Assembly: GCA_051656785.1 (NCBI GenBank)
Contig: JBOFJK010000003.1
Span: 111,682-175,681, forward strand
Direction: 5' to 3'
Source: UBA710 sp051656785
GTDB taxonomy: Bacteria; Bacillota_I; Bacilli_A; Mycoplasmatales; Metamycoplasmataceae
Length of the DNA: 64,000 nucleotides
The position numbers were made by a program, and so were the translations under genes. The notes under the pieces were generated by a model. It saw only the letters and a list, made by a program, of their open reading frames with translations, did not search any database and was not told the origin of the DNA. Shown here piece by piece: positions 20,621-30,523 of the stretch; positions within the stretch are counted from its first letter, which is position 1, and each line of letters starts with the position of its first letter.

Positions 20621-21014
20621 AAGTGCTCCCTATTTTATCTAATATTTTATTGATGAATTTATATGTATCATCTGGAATATAATCTTTAGTTATTTCAATA
20701 TATTCATTAATAATTACTTTTTTATCAATATTTCATAATTCAGCAGAAGCACATAAAATGATTGCTCTTGTTAAAGGAGACATCCTTACTCATGTTCAAT
20801 CATCATCTAAAAACAACTTTGCAGTTTTAATGAAAGCATCATAATTTTTCTGAATTACTGAAATCATTTTCAACTGATCATCATCAATATTTTCCTCTGA
20901 AAATATTTTATTAACATTAATCTTTTCATCAAATAATTCATAGCAATAAATTATCTCAACATTTTTCATTCTTTTAACTCTACGTTTAGTGTAGGTGTCA
21001 TTTTTATTGCTCAT
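20589..21014 (-). CDS. nusB: Transcription antitermination factor NusB
   Basis: 141 residues. The N-terminus KRRVKRMKNVEIIYCYELF matches the NusB basic start. After two TGA codons comes VRMSPLTRAIILCASAELW and the signature KVVINEYIEI-type sequence (KKVIINEYIEITKDY), followed by YKFINKILDKI. NusB with S10 binds boxA RNA during rRNA transcription. It overlaps the following gene by 32 nt and starts 27 nt from the end of the ECF gene. Confidence 0.85.
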
Positions 21015-21041
21015 GATTTTAAATTATATATAAAAAGAAAA

Positions 21042-21878
21042 TTAATTATTTCTATTTGAAAAATAATTTTTCTTACCATAAGAAATTGCTGTCAAAGTTG
21101 GAATCAAAATAACAACAAATATTGGTAGAACATATGTAGTTTTCATGGCAATTCCTGCAAGCGTTATTGGATACTGAATTGACATAATTTTATCAGGCTT
21201 GTTTTCGGATGAGAGAAATCTATTAAAAAACATTACATATGCATAAGGACCTCAAAGTCATCTAAATATTATTAATATAATTGCAATGACTGCAACCAAA
21301 TAAAGTATTCTAACATAAATTTCCTTTTTATTAATCCTATATAAGACCATTGTCATTATTATTGTGGCTATTAATGAAATGCATAAAATTATCATTAATC
21401 AAAATACTAATTGAGGATTAACAATACTATTATCAAACATAAATGAATTATTAATAAATTGATAAACAAAGAAACCTATTACACCTACAATTGTTAATGC
21501 TAAAACTACATTAGGAAAAATAAATCTAAACCTATTATTTTTTTCATAAAAGAACATTAAACCTCAAGATAATATGACTACCAAGGGTGGAACAACTGCA
21601 TATTCAATCATTCAAAAAGCAATACCTCCTAAAAACAACTGATAAGTTGTGTCACACATTATTGCAAAAATTGAACCTTTGATTGGACCAAAAATTATTC
21701 CAAACAAAATAAAGAATAATGTTTCAACACTAATATTAAAAACTCCCGGCAAAAACTGTTTTAATAAAAACACTACAACAAAATATATCGCCATAAGCAT
21801 TCCCATTAAAGCAATATCCATTACTGTAAATCTAAAATGATTTTTTAGCCTAGTTTTAAATTTTGGTGTTAATTCCAT
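21042..21878 (-). CDS. folT: ECF transporter substrate-binding (S) component, probably folate (FolT-like)
   Basis: 278 residues, about seven hydrophobic segments, with several TGA codons. MDIALMGMLMAIYFVVVFLL carries the ALMGMLMA-type motif that S-components use to contact the T-component, and the next segment is ETLFFILFGIIFGPIKGSIF. It overlaps folC by 23 nt, and the pair lies behind a tetrahydrofolate riboswitch, which points to folate uptake. The energising EcfA/A'/T genes are not in the window. The long hydrophilic-poor C-terminus is larger than in typical FolT. Confidence 0.8.
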
Positions 21879-22980
21879 CTTTCACCAACCTTAATATTTC
21901 CTCTATAAAATAGAATGATCCAATAAATAAAGTTTTTTTGTCAAGTTTTTTAATGAAATTTTCAAGTATATAAATTTTTTTAAATTCTTTAGGATAATCC
22001 AAATACTCTAGAGCACGATTACTTTTATTTTGATAAATGAAGGTAATCGTGCTATCAAAATTTTTCATAATTTCTTTTACATTTTTATCTGATGAAATTG
22101 AGACAACATATTGATCAAAATAAATATCATTATCATTAAAATGATTTAATGATTTTTGGATACCATTTACATTATGCCCAACATCAACATAATTAATAAT
22201 ACTATTAATAATAATTTTTTGTGCTCTACCAGTTGGTAAAGTAAATTTACAATCTTTTATTTTAAATTCTTTCTTTAAGATATGTTGAGCTAATTCTTGA
22301 TTTTGAATATGAATATCTTTAGATTTTATTTTAACAATATTGATATTTTTATTCTGCATTTTAGTAGCTCGTTCATTAAGAATTTTTTGAATTTTATTTG
22401 GTAGAGTATTAGGATAAAAAATCTTATTATTTTTTTTAATTGCATATGCTTTATCTTTTGCAATTTTTTCAACTGTATTTCCTAAAATTTTTTCATGATC
22501 AAGACTAATAGAAGTAAAGAGAGTTAGATCAAAATTTAAATAATTCACAATATCTTTTTTTGCTCCGATTCCAGCTTCAAAAATTGCAATGTCTATTTTC
22601 TTAGTTTCAAAATAAGCAAGACATGCTAGAAAAACTAATTGAAAAAAACCGAATGAATAATCAGGGAAGGCAATATAAATATCCATCATATGATGTTGAA
22701 TATCAATGAAGGAAATATCAACATTATTAATTTTAATTCTTTCTTCAAAATTAAAAATATGAGGAGAAGTAAACAATCCAACGATTTTATTATCACTAAC
22801 TAAGTTATCATTTAAATATTTTGAAACACTACCTTTTCCATTTGTTCCAACTATATGAATTTTTTTATAATTCATTTTTCAACCAAAAGTTTTAACAATA
22901 TTTTTAAACTCTGAAAGTGATATTTCACCTCTTAGTTTAAATAGTGAATCTTCAAGTAATGCATTTATTTTATTTTTCAT
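21856..22980 (-). CDS. folC: Folylpolyglutamate synthase
   Basis: 374 residues from ATG 22980, with AGGGA upstream. The N-terminal helix (KINALLEDSLFKLRGEI) precedes the P-loop IVGTNGKGSVSKYL. Further motifs are FTSPHIFNFEERIKIN, IFEAGIGAKKD and SLDHEKILGNTVEKIAKDKA, the usual FPGS set. It adds glutamates to reduced folates so they are retained in the cell. The internal ATG at 22875 would remove the N-terminal helix and is less likely. It is first in an operon with the S-component and lies directly behind the riboswitch. Confidence 0.92.
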
Positions 22981-23010
22981 ATCATTTCCCTAAAAACTAA
23001 AATAAAAAAA

Positions 23011-23111
23011 GCATAATTAAGCGGATGCAACAATTACTTATCAATAAGAAAATTTTGAACTCTACTCCCATTCCAAAACCATTCATAATTGTCTGCTCTT
23101 TTATTATAGAT
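23011..23111 (-). ncRNA. Tetrahydrofolate (THF) riboswitch upstream of folC-folT
   Basis: On the minus strand the leader contains both signature blocks of the class I THF aptamer: GAATGGGA (23073-23066) in a loop closed by TTTTG/CAAAA (23078-23074 with 23057-23053), and TTGCATCCGCT (23030-23020). A second helix pairs ACAATTA (23092-23086) with TAATTGT (23036-23030). An extended -10 TGATATAAT (TATAAT at 23118-23123) puts the start near 23111. Seven Ts follow at 23010-23004 after a possible GCAT/ATGC hairpin that reuses the conserved GCAT. Folate-dependent control of folC and folate uptake is the expected role. Confidence 0.85.
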
Positions 23112-23151
23112 AATTAAATTATATCATTTTGATAGAGTCGCTAAATATTAA

Positions 23152-23502
23152 TTATTTATTAGACGTTTCATCAAATGCTTCTTCTTCGACATTATATTCA
23201 GCATAATTTCCATATTGATCATTTGTCTCATTATTTTCAGGGAATTCTGGTTGGATATCAACTTGATATTCAGTTTCATTTTCAATTGTAATACTAGTTT
23301 GAGCATTAAATAAACTTTCAGTTAAAGAAGCATTTTCATTTCTTAGATTTTCTACCTCTAATTCAAGTTCACTTATTCTTTTTTCATATTCCATATAATC
23401 TAAACAAATTTTGTCTAAAAACATATCCACTTGAGTTGGAGAATAACCATTAATTACTGTTTCGAACTTTTTATCAACAATCTTTTTATAACTTAATTTC
23501 AT
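23152..23502 (-). CDS. DivIVA/GpsB-like cell division protein
   Basis: 116 residues from ATG 23502. The N-terminal MKLSYKKIVDKKFETVINGY and SPTQVDMFLDKICLDYMEY match the DivIVA lipid-binding domain. A short coiled coil (EKRISELELEVENLRNENASL) follows, then an acidic, Asn/Glu-rich tail. The longer upstream extension of the frame has no ATG with context and is rejected. TATAAT at 23513-23518 lies 10 nt before the ATG, so the mRNA leader would be only a few nucleotides. DivIVA/GpsB proteins organise division or polar growth; the role in a wall-less cell is uncertain. Confidence 0.75.
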   Translation of the reverse strand: MKLSYKKIVDKKFETVINGYSPTQVDMFLDKICLDYMEYEKRISELELEVENLRNENASLTESLFNAQTSITIENETEYQVDIQPEFPENNETNDQYGNYAEYNVEEEAFDETSNK

Positions 23503-23555
23503 ATTGTTAATAATTATACATTCAAAAAAAACTATAAAAATTATTTTTATGTGAA

Positions 23556-23561
23556 TATAAT
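23556..23561 (+). promoter_or_regulatory. -10 box of the exonuclease-like gene, leaderless
   Basis: TATAAT, then 7 nt, then ATG at 23569. It diverges from the divIVA promoter about 40 nt away. Confidence 0.55.
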
Positions 23562-23568
23562 TAAATTT

Positions 23569-24447
23569 ATGAAAATTTATGATATCTTTATTGATTTTGA
23601 ATGTATATCTGGAATGTTTGCAAGAAAAGTCAATAAATCTTTTAACCAAATACCACTATCTTACACAATAGGATATCGCGATAAAAAAAATGAAATAATA
23701 ACTATTTTTGAAATATTTGATTTTAATCATAAAAACATACCACTAAATAATAATTTAGTAATTTGCATTTTAGATGATTTTTATCAAAGTATCATTAGTA
23801 ATATTAAGAAATTAATTAAAAGAAGAGGACCTCTCGATATTAGTGAAATTAATTTTGTTGGTTGAAACCCATCATTAGAAAAGCAATTATTGGAAGCAAT
23901 ATTTAGAAGACATATAATTGTTAATTCATTACTAAGAAATTGTTTTGATGAAGATACTATTTCAACCAAAAGAGAAATCTCTCTTTCTAAAGTGACTAAA
24001 AAAGGTTTTAAAGATAGAGAATACTTCCCTGAATTTAGAAAAGAAATAAGTAATATTTTGACTCCTGATGAAATTAAAAAATACAATCTAAATCATAATG
24101 GAGCAATTGCTTCTTATTCAGGCTTTGTTCTTTATAACATTATTAAAAAAACTAGGAAAACAAAATATCATATTTACATGAATCCTAATGTATTACAAAA
24201 TGAATTAAAAGAATATGCCCTTGATGATATTAATAGAATGTATTATTTTGTTGATAATTTATCTGAAATAAAAACAACTATTAAAAAATTAAAGATTATT
24301 GATGAACTTAAAAAGAATATTAATACTAACACAAGATTATTAAATCTACTTACAGAATATAATCCTAATTTAAGGGTGAAAGATTTAATTAAGAAACTTG
24401 AAAAAGATAATATTGAATCTATTAAAAAAATTTCTCTATTTGAATAA
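23569..24447 (+). CDS. DUF2779/UU173-like protein with DEDD exonuclease features
   Basis: 292 residues; the frame is open from a GTG at 23551, but the leaderless promoter favours ATG 23569. The start IYDIFIDFECISGMF carries a DxE pair like Exo I of DnaQ-type exonucleases and is followed by FNQIPLSYTIGY, as in DUF2779. LVICILDDF and a late EYALDDINRMYYFVD resemble Exo III with its conserved aspartate. In mollicutes such proteins are annotated as UU173 family. The nuclease assignment is inference from these motifs; the substrate is unknown. One TGA is read as Trp. Confidence 0.65.
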
Positions 24448-24476
24448 TAATTTATATTATAAATATTTTTTGATAA

Positions 24477-25811
24477 TTACATTCCAAACATAGAAGGATC
24501 GAATTTACCATTAAAGCCTTTCGACATTCCTTTTAGACGTTTTTTCATTGAATCAAATTCAGTTACTAAATTGTTGTATTCTTGAGCAGTTCTTCCTGAA
24601 CCTTTAAGTATTCTATTTTTTCTAGAAGCATTTTTTAATAGACGTGGATCTTTTCTTTCAGCGGCAGTCATTGAGGAAATTAGGATTTCAAATAATGCTA
24701 TTTTACTTTCAGCTTTAGAAATTTTATCTTCATCAATTTTTACTGTTCCAGGAAGTAGTTTAATAATTTTGGAAAGTTTTCCCATTTTTCTTACTTGCTT
24801 TAAATTATCCAAGAGATCATCAAGGTCGAATTCACCCTTCATCATCTTGTTTAACATTCTCTTTCCGGCTTTTTCATCAATAACTGATTCAGCCTTTTCA
24901 ATTAATGTTAAAACATCACCCATTCCTAAAATACGTTCTGCCATTCTTTCTGGGTGGAATAAATCTAAATTATGAACCCTTTCACCTGTACCAATAAATG
25001 AAATAGGAACATTTAGTAAGTATCTAATTGATAATGCAGCTCCACCGCGAGCATCTGAATCAAGTTTTGTAATTATGGAACCTGTAAGTTTTAAGTATTC
25101 ATTGAATGTTGTTGCCACATTAATAATATCTTGTCCACTCAATGCATCGGCCACAAAAAGGATTTGGTTAGGATGAGCTAACTTTTTAACAATTACTAAT
25201 TCATTCATAAGTGCTTCATCAATTGATAAACGACCAGCTGTGTCAAGAATTACTAAATCATATTTTTCTTCTCTCACTTTTTTTAGAGCCTTTTCAATAA
25301 TTTCTTCAACTGGAAAATCAGTACCCATTTCAAAATAGTCAACACCAATTGCTTTGGCTAAAGTTACCAACTGTTCAATAGCAGCTGGACGATAAATATC
25401 ACCAGCAACTAATAAAATTTTTTGGGCTTGTTTTTTTGTTTTATAGTAATTTGCTAATTTGGCAACAGTTGTAGTTTTACCACCACCTTGTAATCCAGTC
25501 ATCATAATAATATATGGTTTTGAATCTAATTTAATTTCTTTAGTAGTCTTACCGAGAATATCAATTAATTCTTCCTTAATGATTTTAACCATTTGTTGCC
25601 CTGGATTAAGTTGTGACATTAAATCCTGACCTATTATTTTAGTCTTAACATTATTAATAAAATCTTTAACAACTTTTAAATTAACATCAGCCTCAAGTAA
25701 TGACATTTTAATTTCACGAGTTGCTTTTAAAATGTCCTCTTCTTTTAGAGTGGTTTTTTTGTTAGTTTCATTCAATGTTTTTTGAAGTCTTTTTCCTAAA
25801 AAATCTAACAT
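24477..25811 (-). CDS. ffh: Signal recognition particle protein Ffh (SRP54)
   Basis: 444 residues, no internal TGA. The N domain (MLDFLGKRLQKTLNET) is followed by the G domain with GLQGGGKTTTVAKLA, DIYRPAAIEQL, LDTAGRLSID, TKLDSDARGGAAL and GTGERVHNLDLFHPERMA. The C-terminal Met-rich M domain ends in MSKGFNGKFDPSMFGM. With 4.5S RNA it targets nascent membrane and secreted proteins to FtsY. The RBS AAAGGAGG lies before the ATG and TATAAT is found further upstream near 25850. Confidence 0.97.
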   Translation of the reverse strand: MLDFLGKRLQKTLNETNKKTTLKEEDILKATREIKMSLLEADVNLKVVKDFINNVKTKIIGQDLMSQLNPGQQMVKIIKEELIDILGKTTKEIKLDSKPYIIMMTGLQGGGKTTTVAKLANYYKTKKQAQKILLVAGDIYRPAAIEQLVTLAKAIGVDYFEMGTDFPVEEIIEKALKKVREEKYDLVILDTAGRLSIDEALMNELVIVKKLAHPNQILFVADALSGQDIINVATTFNEYLKLTGSIITKLDSDARGGAALSIRYLLNVPISFIGTGERVHNLDLFHPERMAERILGMGDVLTLIEKAESVIDEKAGKRMLNKMMKGEFDLDDLLDNLKQVRKMGKLSKIIKLLPGTVKIDEDKISKAESKIALFEILISSMTAAERKDPRLLKNASRKNRILKGSGRTAQEYNNLVTEFDSMKKRLKGMSKGFNGKFDPSMFGM

Positions 25812-25901
25812 TATTACCTCCTTTAAATATAAATATTTATTGTTAAATTATACCATTCTTGCAAAAGCAAGTATTATATTAATTTTTGTTTTTAGAACAT
25901 T

Positions 25902-26384
25902 TTATAAATGATCAATAAATTTAACTTCAAAATCAATTACACCATTATGAATAGTTGCAACTATATAAGAAGCTTTGCTTCCACCTCTTGGCAATCAAAT
26001 GGAACCCGGATTAACAATATATGTCTTGTCAGTAAAATAAACAATTTTAGTTATATGAGTATGACCATGTATTAAAACATCAACTTTTTTATTTTGAAGA
26101 ACTTTCCTCATTAAATCATTATTATCTAAATCACTATATGAACCAATAAAATGTCCGTGCTGAAGATTGAATTTAACACCTTCTATTTCAAAAGAAAGTT
26201 CCTCTTTTTGAGAATCAAAATCATTATTACCTCTCACAAAAAAGTTAAAATTTTTAATCATGTAATTAACATCAGTTTCATAATCACCAGCATGAATTGA
26301 TATATCATATTCATTAGACTTTAAAATTTTATCAATTAGTTGATTATTACCATGGGTATCTGAAAGGATGATAAGTTTTTTCAT
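25902..26384 (-). CDS. YfcE/MJ0936-type metallophosphoesterase
   Basis: 160 residues with the calcineurin-like metal motifs in order: ILSDTHGN, IHAGDYETD, VRGNNDFDS (GNxD), QHGHFIGSY and LIHGHTHITK (GHTH), then IVNPGSI before a TGA-encoded Trp. It is a cytoplasmic phosphodiesterase of unknown natural substrate. It follows the lipoprotein cluster in the same direction, its ATG lying 11 nt from the stop codon of lipoprotein A, and precedes ffh. Confidence 0.88.
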
Positions 26385-26395
26385 ATTTTAAATTA

Positions 26396-27229
26396 TTATC
26401 CTGCTAAACCTAACAAGATAAATTGCGCACTTGCTTCTTCTAAGGTTAAGGCATTAGTGCCAACAAATAATGAGTTACTTAGAGAAAATTTCATGATAAC
26501 TGCTTTAGTATCATCAGGATCAATAGTTGCCATAACACTATAATCTCAACCCAAGATGTAAGGGAAATCTACTTTTCTAGTAAATACTTTTTCAAATTCA
26601 GTTTTGTTTGTAATTTCACCAATTATTTGAGTAGCAGTTTTAGCTTCAGTTGCAGTTTTAATTTCTGCACTTATATATAAGAAAAAGTTTGCATGAAAGA
26701 ATGAATGAATCCATTGAATTTCTTCCTGACGTTCTGGAGTATCTTTTTCTGGAATAAGAACTCTAAAAGTCATTGAGAATACATTAGTTTTTAAGATTGT
26801 TTGTGAAACCGAAGGAGAATCTTCAATAACTATTTCAGGTTTATAATCTTTCTTTAATTCAAAAGTAAATTTAATAGTTTCGAATGAAGACATATCTGTT
26901 ACTTTTTCAACCTTAATATTAGGTTTTTTTAAGTCACCAACTTCAGCAAATGAATTGATATTTGCATTAATAAATGGTGTAGAAGTATTTAAAATATTTG
27001 TATTAGATAAAAAATAATTTTGAGGATTATTATTAAAATCATTAATGAAACTATCAAATGATTGTTTTGTAAAAGTAGAATCATCATTTTTTACTAGATT
27101 TTTTTCTAATTCAATTCGATTAATTTTAATATTAGAAATTTGAGCTTCACTACTTTGAGAACAAGAAATCATCAATAATGGAGTGACTGAAATTGAAGTG
27201 ATTGAAAATAATTTTAGAACTTTTGACAT
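26396..27229 (-). CDS. Lipoprotein A (first from the right of the ffh side)
   Basis: 277 residues. The signal peptide MSKVLKLFSITSISVTPLLM ends in lipobox MISC, followed by SQSSEAQ. The mature part has no recognised domain: QSFDSFINDFNNNPQNYF, then FETIKFTFELKKDY, suggesting a beta-rich ectodomain. Two TGA codons (one before the C-terminus) are Trp. TAGGAG precedes the ATG. It should be anchored outside the membrane through the lipidated Cys. It belongs to a row of four unrelated-looking lipoprotein genes in one direction. Confidence 0.8.
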
Positions 27230-27290
27230 TTTACTCCTAACCTTTAATTTTTATATGAGTATATTTTACACTAATATCATGAAAATAAAC

Positions 27291-28025
27291 CTATAAACTT
27301 AAGGAAACAACTTTACCAGGACCTTTAGTTTTCCCGCCCATTTTTAAGAACAGTCTAAAGGAAGCAGTTTTATTTTGGTTGCTAACTTTAACTTCTTGAA
27401 AACTTGCTATTTCAAAATTATGGATTGCTTTAAAGTCGAATAATTTTTCTACATAATATGGAGAATCTGGATTATCAAAAGAAATATTTGTCTCAATGTT
27501 TTGAGTTTGGAAAAAATTTGTTCCTGTAAGATTTAATGGATAATTATCACTAACACGATTGTATGCATCATTAAATTCTTCTGTAATTAAGCTTGTTGAT
27601 TTAAGAAAGCCACTAATTGAAAATGAAACTATTGGTTCTTTAATGTCACTTTCTTCCTCTATTTTTTTAGGAGTAGGTAAATATGTTTCCCCATTTTTAG
27701 CACCTCTTAAATAAACAGTGTAATTACTAATTCCTAAATAGTCATAAGGAATAATTCTTTCTAATGACATTACAAAACCTTTCTCTTTCAATTCATTATT
27801 TGTTGGTAATATATCTCTAAAGATTGCCCTAAATGTTTCTAAATCATAAATAGCAGATGCATATTCATTTTGATGCCCACTTCAATCTTTTTTGTTAATA
27901 ATACTATTGTAAAATTTATCAACATATTTTTGATCAACTGATGAAGAACATGAAACAAAAATAAGTGGTGTTGATATAGGGATAATTGTTGATGCAAGTA
28001 AAAGAGGCAAACTTTTTATTTTCAT
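27291..28025 (-). CDS. Lipoprotein B
   Basis: 244 residues from ATG 28025, which overlaps the end of lipoprotein C by 10 nt. The signal peptide MKIKSLPLLLASTIIPISTP runs to FVSC with SSSVDQ following, a good lipobox. The mature protein contains NYTVYLRGAKNGETYLP and ends GGKTKGPGKVVSLSL. No known domain is visible. One TGA codon (KKDW) is read as Trp. GGGAGA near the start is the likely ribosome binding site. Surface-exposed and membrane-anchored by inference. Confidence 0.78.
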
Positions 28026-29215
28026 TTCATCTCCCTTTTATCATTATGATTATTTTTAATAATGGATAAGGGCGGTTTGATAGCAGTAAAATCAATTACA
28101 TTAGGACCATAATTTATTAGCTCTTTAATTTTAATTTTATATTTTTTATTTATTCTATCAGAGAAATTTCTGCAAGAAATTTCAATTTCAATTTCAGATT
28201 CTTCACTAACTGTTGGCGGAGTTGGAATTGGATAGTCAATATTAATACCGATCATAAATTCATTATTTAAATTTTGATCTTCAGAAAAATCAATTGCCAA
28301 GTAATCATATAAATTTCATATTGGAATTGGGGAAATTAAATCATCATTTATTAAAATTGTTGGTTTAAAATTGTCAGTTAACAAAACTTTTAATTCTTCT
28401 TCAAGATTGAAATATTGATTAGAAAAAGATGAGGTAGAAAAAGTAGGTAAAGTATAAATGCTATTTTTATTGAAAATAATATCCATCATAATTTCTACTT
28501 CATTAATTGAACCTACTTTTCTTTGTACATCATTTATTTTTATTTCTAATTTTCTTTGAAGTGCAATGTTGTTCATTTGATTAATTACTGTTGATTTGAT
28601 GTAGTTTTCAATATTACTAATAAAAATAGCTTTTTCCTTTGGAATATCAAGAATTGATTCCAATACACCACCATCAATATATTTTTTAAGTGATATATCT
28701 AATTGATTACCTGCTTGTGAAATGCGAACTGAAATATCATTAATTAATGTTAATAAAAAATTATCATTTTTAAAATAAACATCATTTACAGCACTTTGAA
28801 AATCCATATTACTCATTGGAGTAATTGAAAATCCATTTTTTATAATTGCATCCGATACTTTAAAGGAATAAGTCTCAAATATTTCCTTATCTAGTTTTGA
28901 AGAAACTTTTACATTAACATTTGTATCATTTGAATCAACTAAAGGTATTTCGAAATTAATTATTTCAAAATTAAGAATTTTTTCCTCTTTATCAATGTTG
29001 TCAAAATTTATTATTTTTGAATCAATCTTACTAATATTAATATTACTCTTCAATTCAACTCTTGGAGAAAATTTATTTTTAGCTGCTTGACTGACTAAAA
29101 AAGTTTCTTCATTGATTACATCTTGACTTAAATCTGAATCTGAACAAGAAATTAAAGTTGCTACAGGAAGGGTGATTATTGGTAATGCTATTGGTAATAA
29201 AAATTTTAATTTCAT
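28016..29215 (-). CDS. Lipoprotein C
   Basis: 399 residues. The signal peptide MKLKFLLPIALPIITLPVAT ends at lipobox LISC, followed by SDSDLSQ. The ectodomain is Asn/Ile/Asp-rich, for example KSNINISKIDSKIINFDNID and LKVLLTDNFKPTILINDD. The frame continues through two TGA (Trp) codons to a TAA inside the start of lipoprotein B. Its ATG overlaps the stop of lipoprotein D by one base (TAATG). No known domain is seen. Coupled translation of C and B after D is likely. Confidence 0.78.
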
Positions 29216-29976
29216 TAAATATTTCCTCCTATTAGATTAATTTCAAATTGCCTGTTAGCACTTACTTTAGCAGTGTCATTATCATATAATTCAAATGAAA
29301 GTGATATTCTTCTCATTCCATTATCATATCTAATAAAAACTGCATGAACATTACCTTGTTGACTTTCAAAAATGTTATCATTAATGTTTTTAGTTGTTAA
29401 ACGATCATTTAGATCTTTTGAATCTTCATTTAATTTGTTGGGGTCAATATGAGAGAGAGTATCAAATACTCCTGTACCATTAATTGCCTCATCAATAAAT
29501 TTTTGTAATGCAGAATTTTTACTATTCATTAAATTATCAAAAGGATTATTTAATTGATCAATAGTGATCGGTTGAATGGTTGTCAGATCAATTCCATACA
29601 ATTCATTAAAATTAATTGAGTAAAAATCTGATATTTCAGCAATTATGTCCAAAGTGTCAGTTGATGTTACTTTTAATCAAATAACTAAATTAGTAGAATT
29701 TGGTGTCGGAAGTTCCACATTATATAATTCAATCTTTACCCCCGATACTTGTGTTGTTGGTGCAACAAAAGAATTTATTTTTAAATAGCTTTCTAAATCA
29801 ATTAAATCACTTGGTTGAGTTGACAAAGTGGGTTGTGGTTTTTCTGATACTATTTGTTTTATTTTTTCTCTTGCTTTATTAATACGATCTTTATCACTAC
29901 TCTGTGAACATGAAACCACTGCTAATGGCAATAAAAGTGGTACTGATATTGAGAACGTTAATAATAATTTTTTCAC
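29215..29976 (-). CDS. Lipoprotein D, GTG start
   Basis: 253 residues. The start codon is GTG at 29976, giving KKLLLTFSISVPLLLPLAV and lipobox VVSC, then SQSSDKDRINKA. The mature protein has a Lys/Glu-rich linker, KPQPTLSTQPS, and a C-terminal RRISLSFELYDNDTAKVSAN. One TGA is Trp. It is the first gene of the lipoprotein run. The SQSS following the Cys is shared with lipoprotein A, which suggests common descent of the leader regions. Confidence 0.78.
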
Positions 29977-30104
29977 TTTAGCCCCATTCTTAATGTTCCG
30001 ATAATTTATTAAATAATTTTATCATTTTTTGAGTATAATTTTTTAAAATAAACTTAAAGTTGAGTTTAATTTTTTTTATTAAGAAAAATGAAGAATGGAG
30101 TATT

Positions 30105-30488
30105 TTGTACGCATTTGTAATCATAACAAATAGAATAGAGTTTTCTAATGCTATTAAGAATTATTTTATTTCAATGTGCCCAATAAATTATAATGTCATA
30201 AAAGTTTTGACTTATGGGATGGATAAGACAGATTCTAAGAGTGAAACAAAAATAATTAAGGAATTAAAGAAAGCATTGAGTGAAAATCAAAGGATTGAAA
30301 AATGTTTTATTTTTTCAGATTTTGGCGATCCAATGTTTTTGGCTGAAACTCTTGAAAAAGAAATCGAAATAGCAATTCATTCTAAAAATTCATTAATAGA
30401 ATCTGGATTTTTATCATTTGAATTAATTAATGGTGGGGCGCCTATTGAATCGATAATGATTGCTTTTGATCGTGAAGTGAAAAGATAA
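30105..30488 (+). CDS. DhaM/PTS EIIA-Man-like protein lacking the phosphorylated histidine
   Basis: 127 residues from TTG 30105, which has GGAG four nt upstream; an earlier TTG at 30060 would add 15 residues. The fold signature of DhaM (EIIA of the dihydroxyacetone kinase system) is seen in IFSDFGDPMFLAETLEKE, matching the family MDMGSxLxSAETALE, and in the closing NGGAPIESIM. The N-terminal strand reads FVIITNRIEF where DhaM has IVSHS, so the histidine that accepts phosphate from HPr is replaced by Asn. Phosphotransfer is therefore unlikely by that route. It diverges from the lipoprotein run. Confidence 0.6.
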   Translation: MYAFVIITNRIEFSNAIKNYFISMCPINYNVIKVLTYGMDKTDSKSETKIIKELKKALSENQRIEKCFIFSDFGDPMFLAETLEKEIEIAIHSKNSLIESGFLSFELINGGAPIESIMIAFDREVKR

Positions 30489-30523
30489 TTTAAAATCATT
30501 TCTTAATATTGAGTTAATAAGAA

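Noticed and set aside
23502..23649. Longer N-terminal version of the DivIVA-like protein from 23649
   Set aside because: The extra 49 residues have no family match, run across the promoter and overlap the divergent gene.
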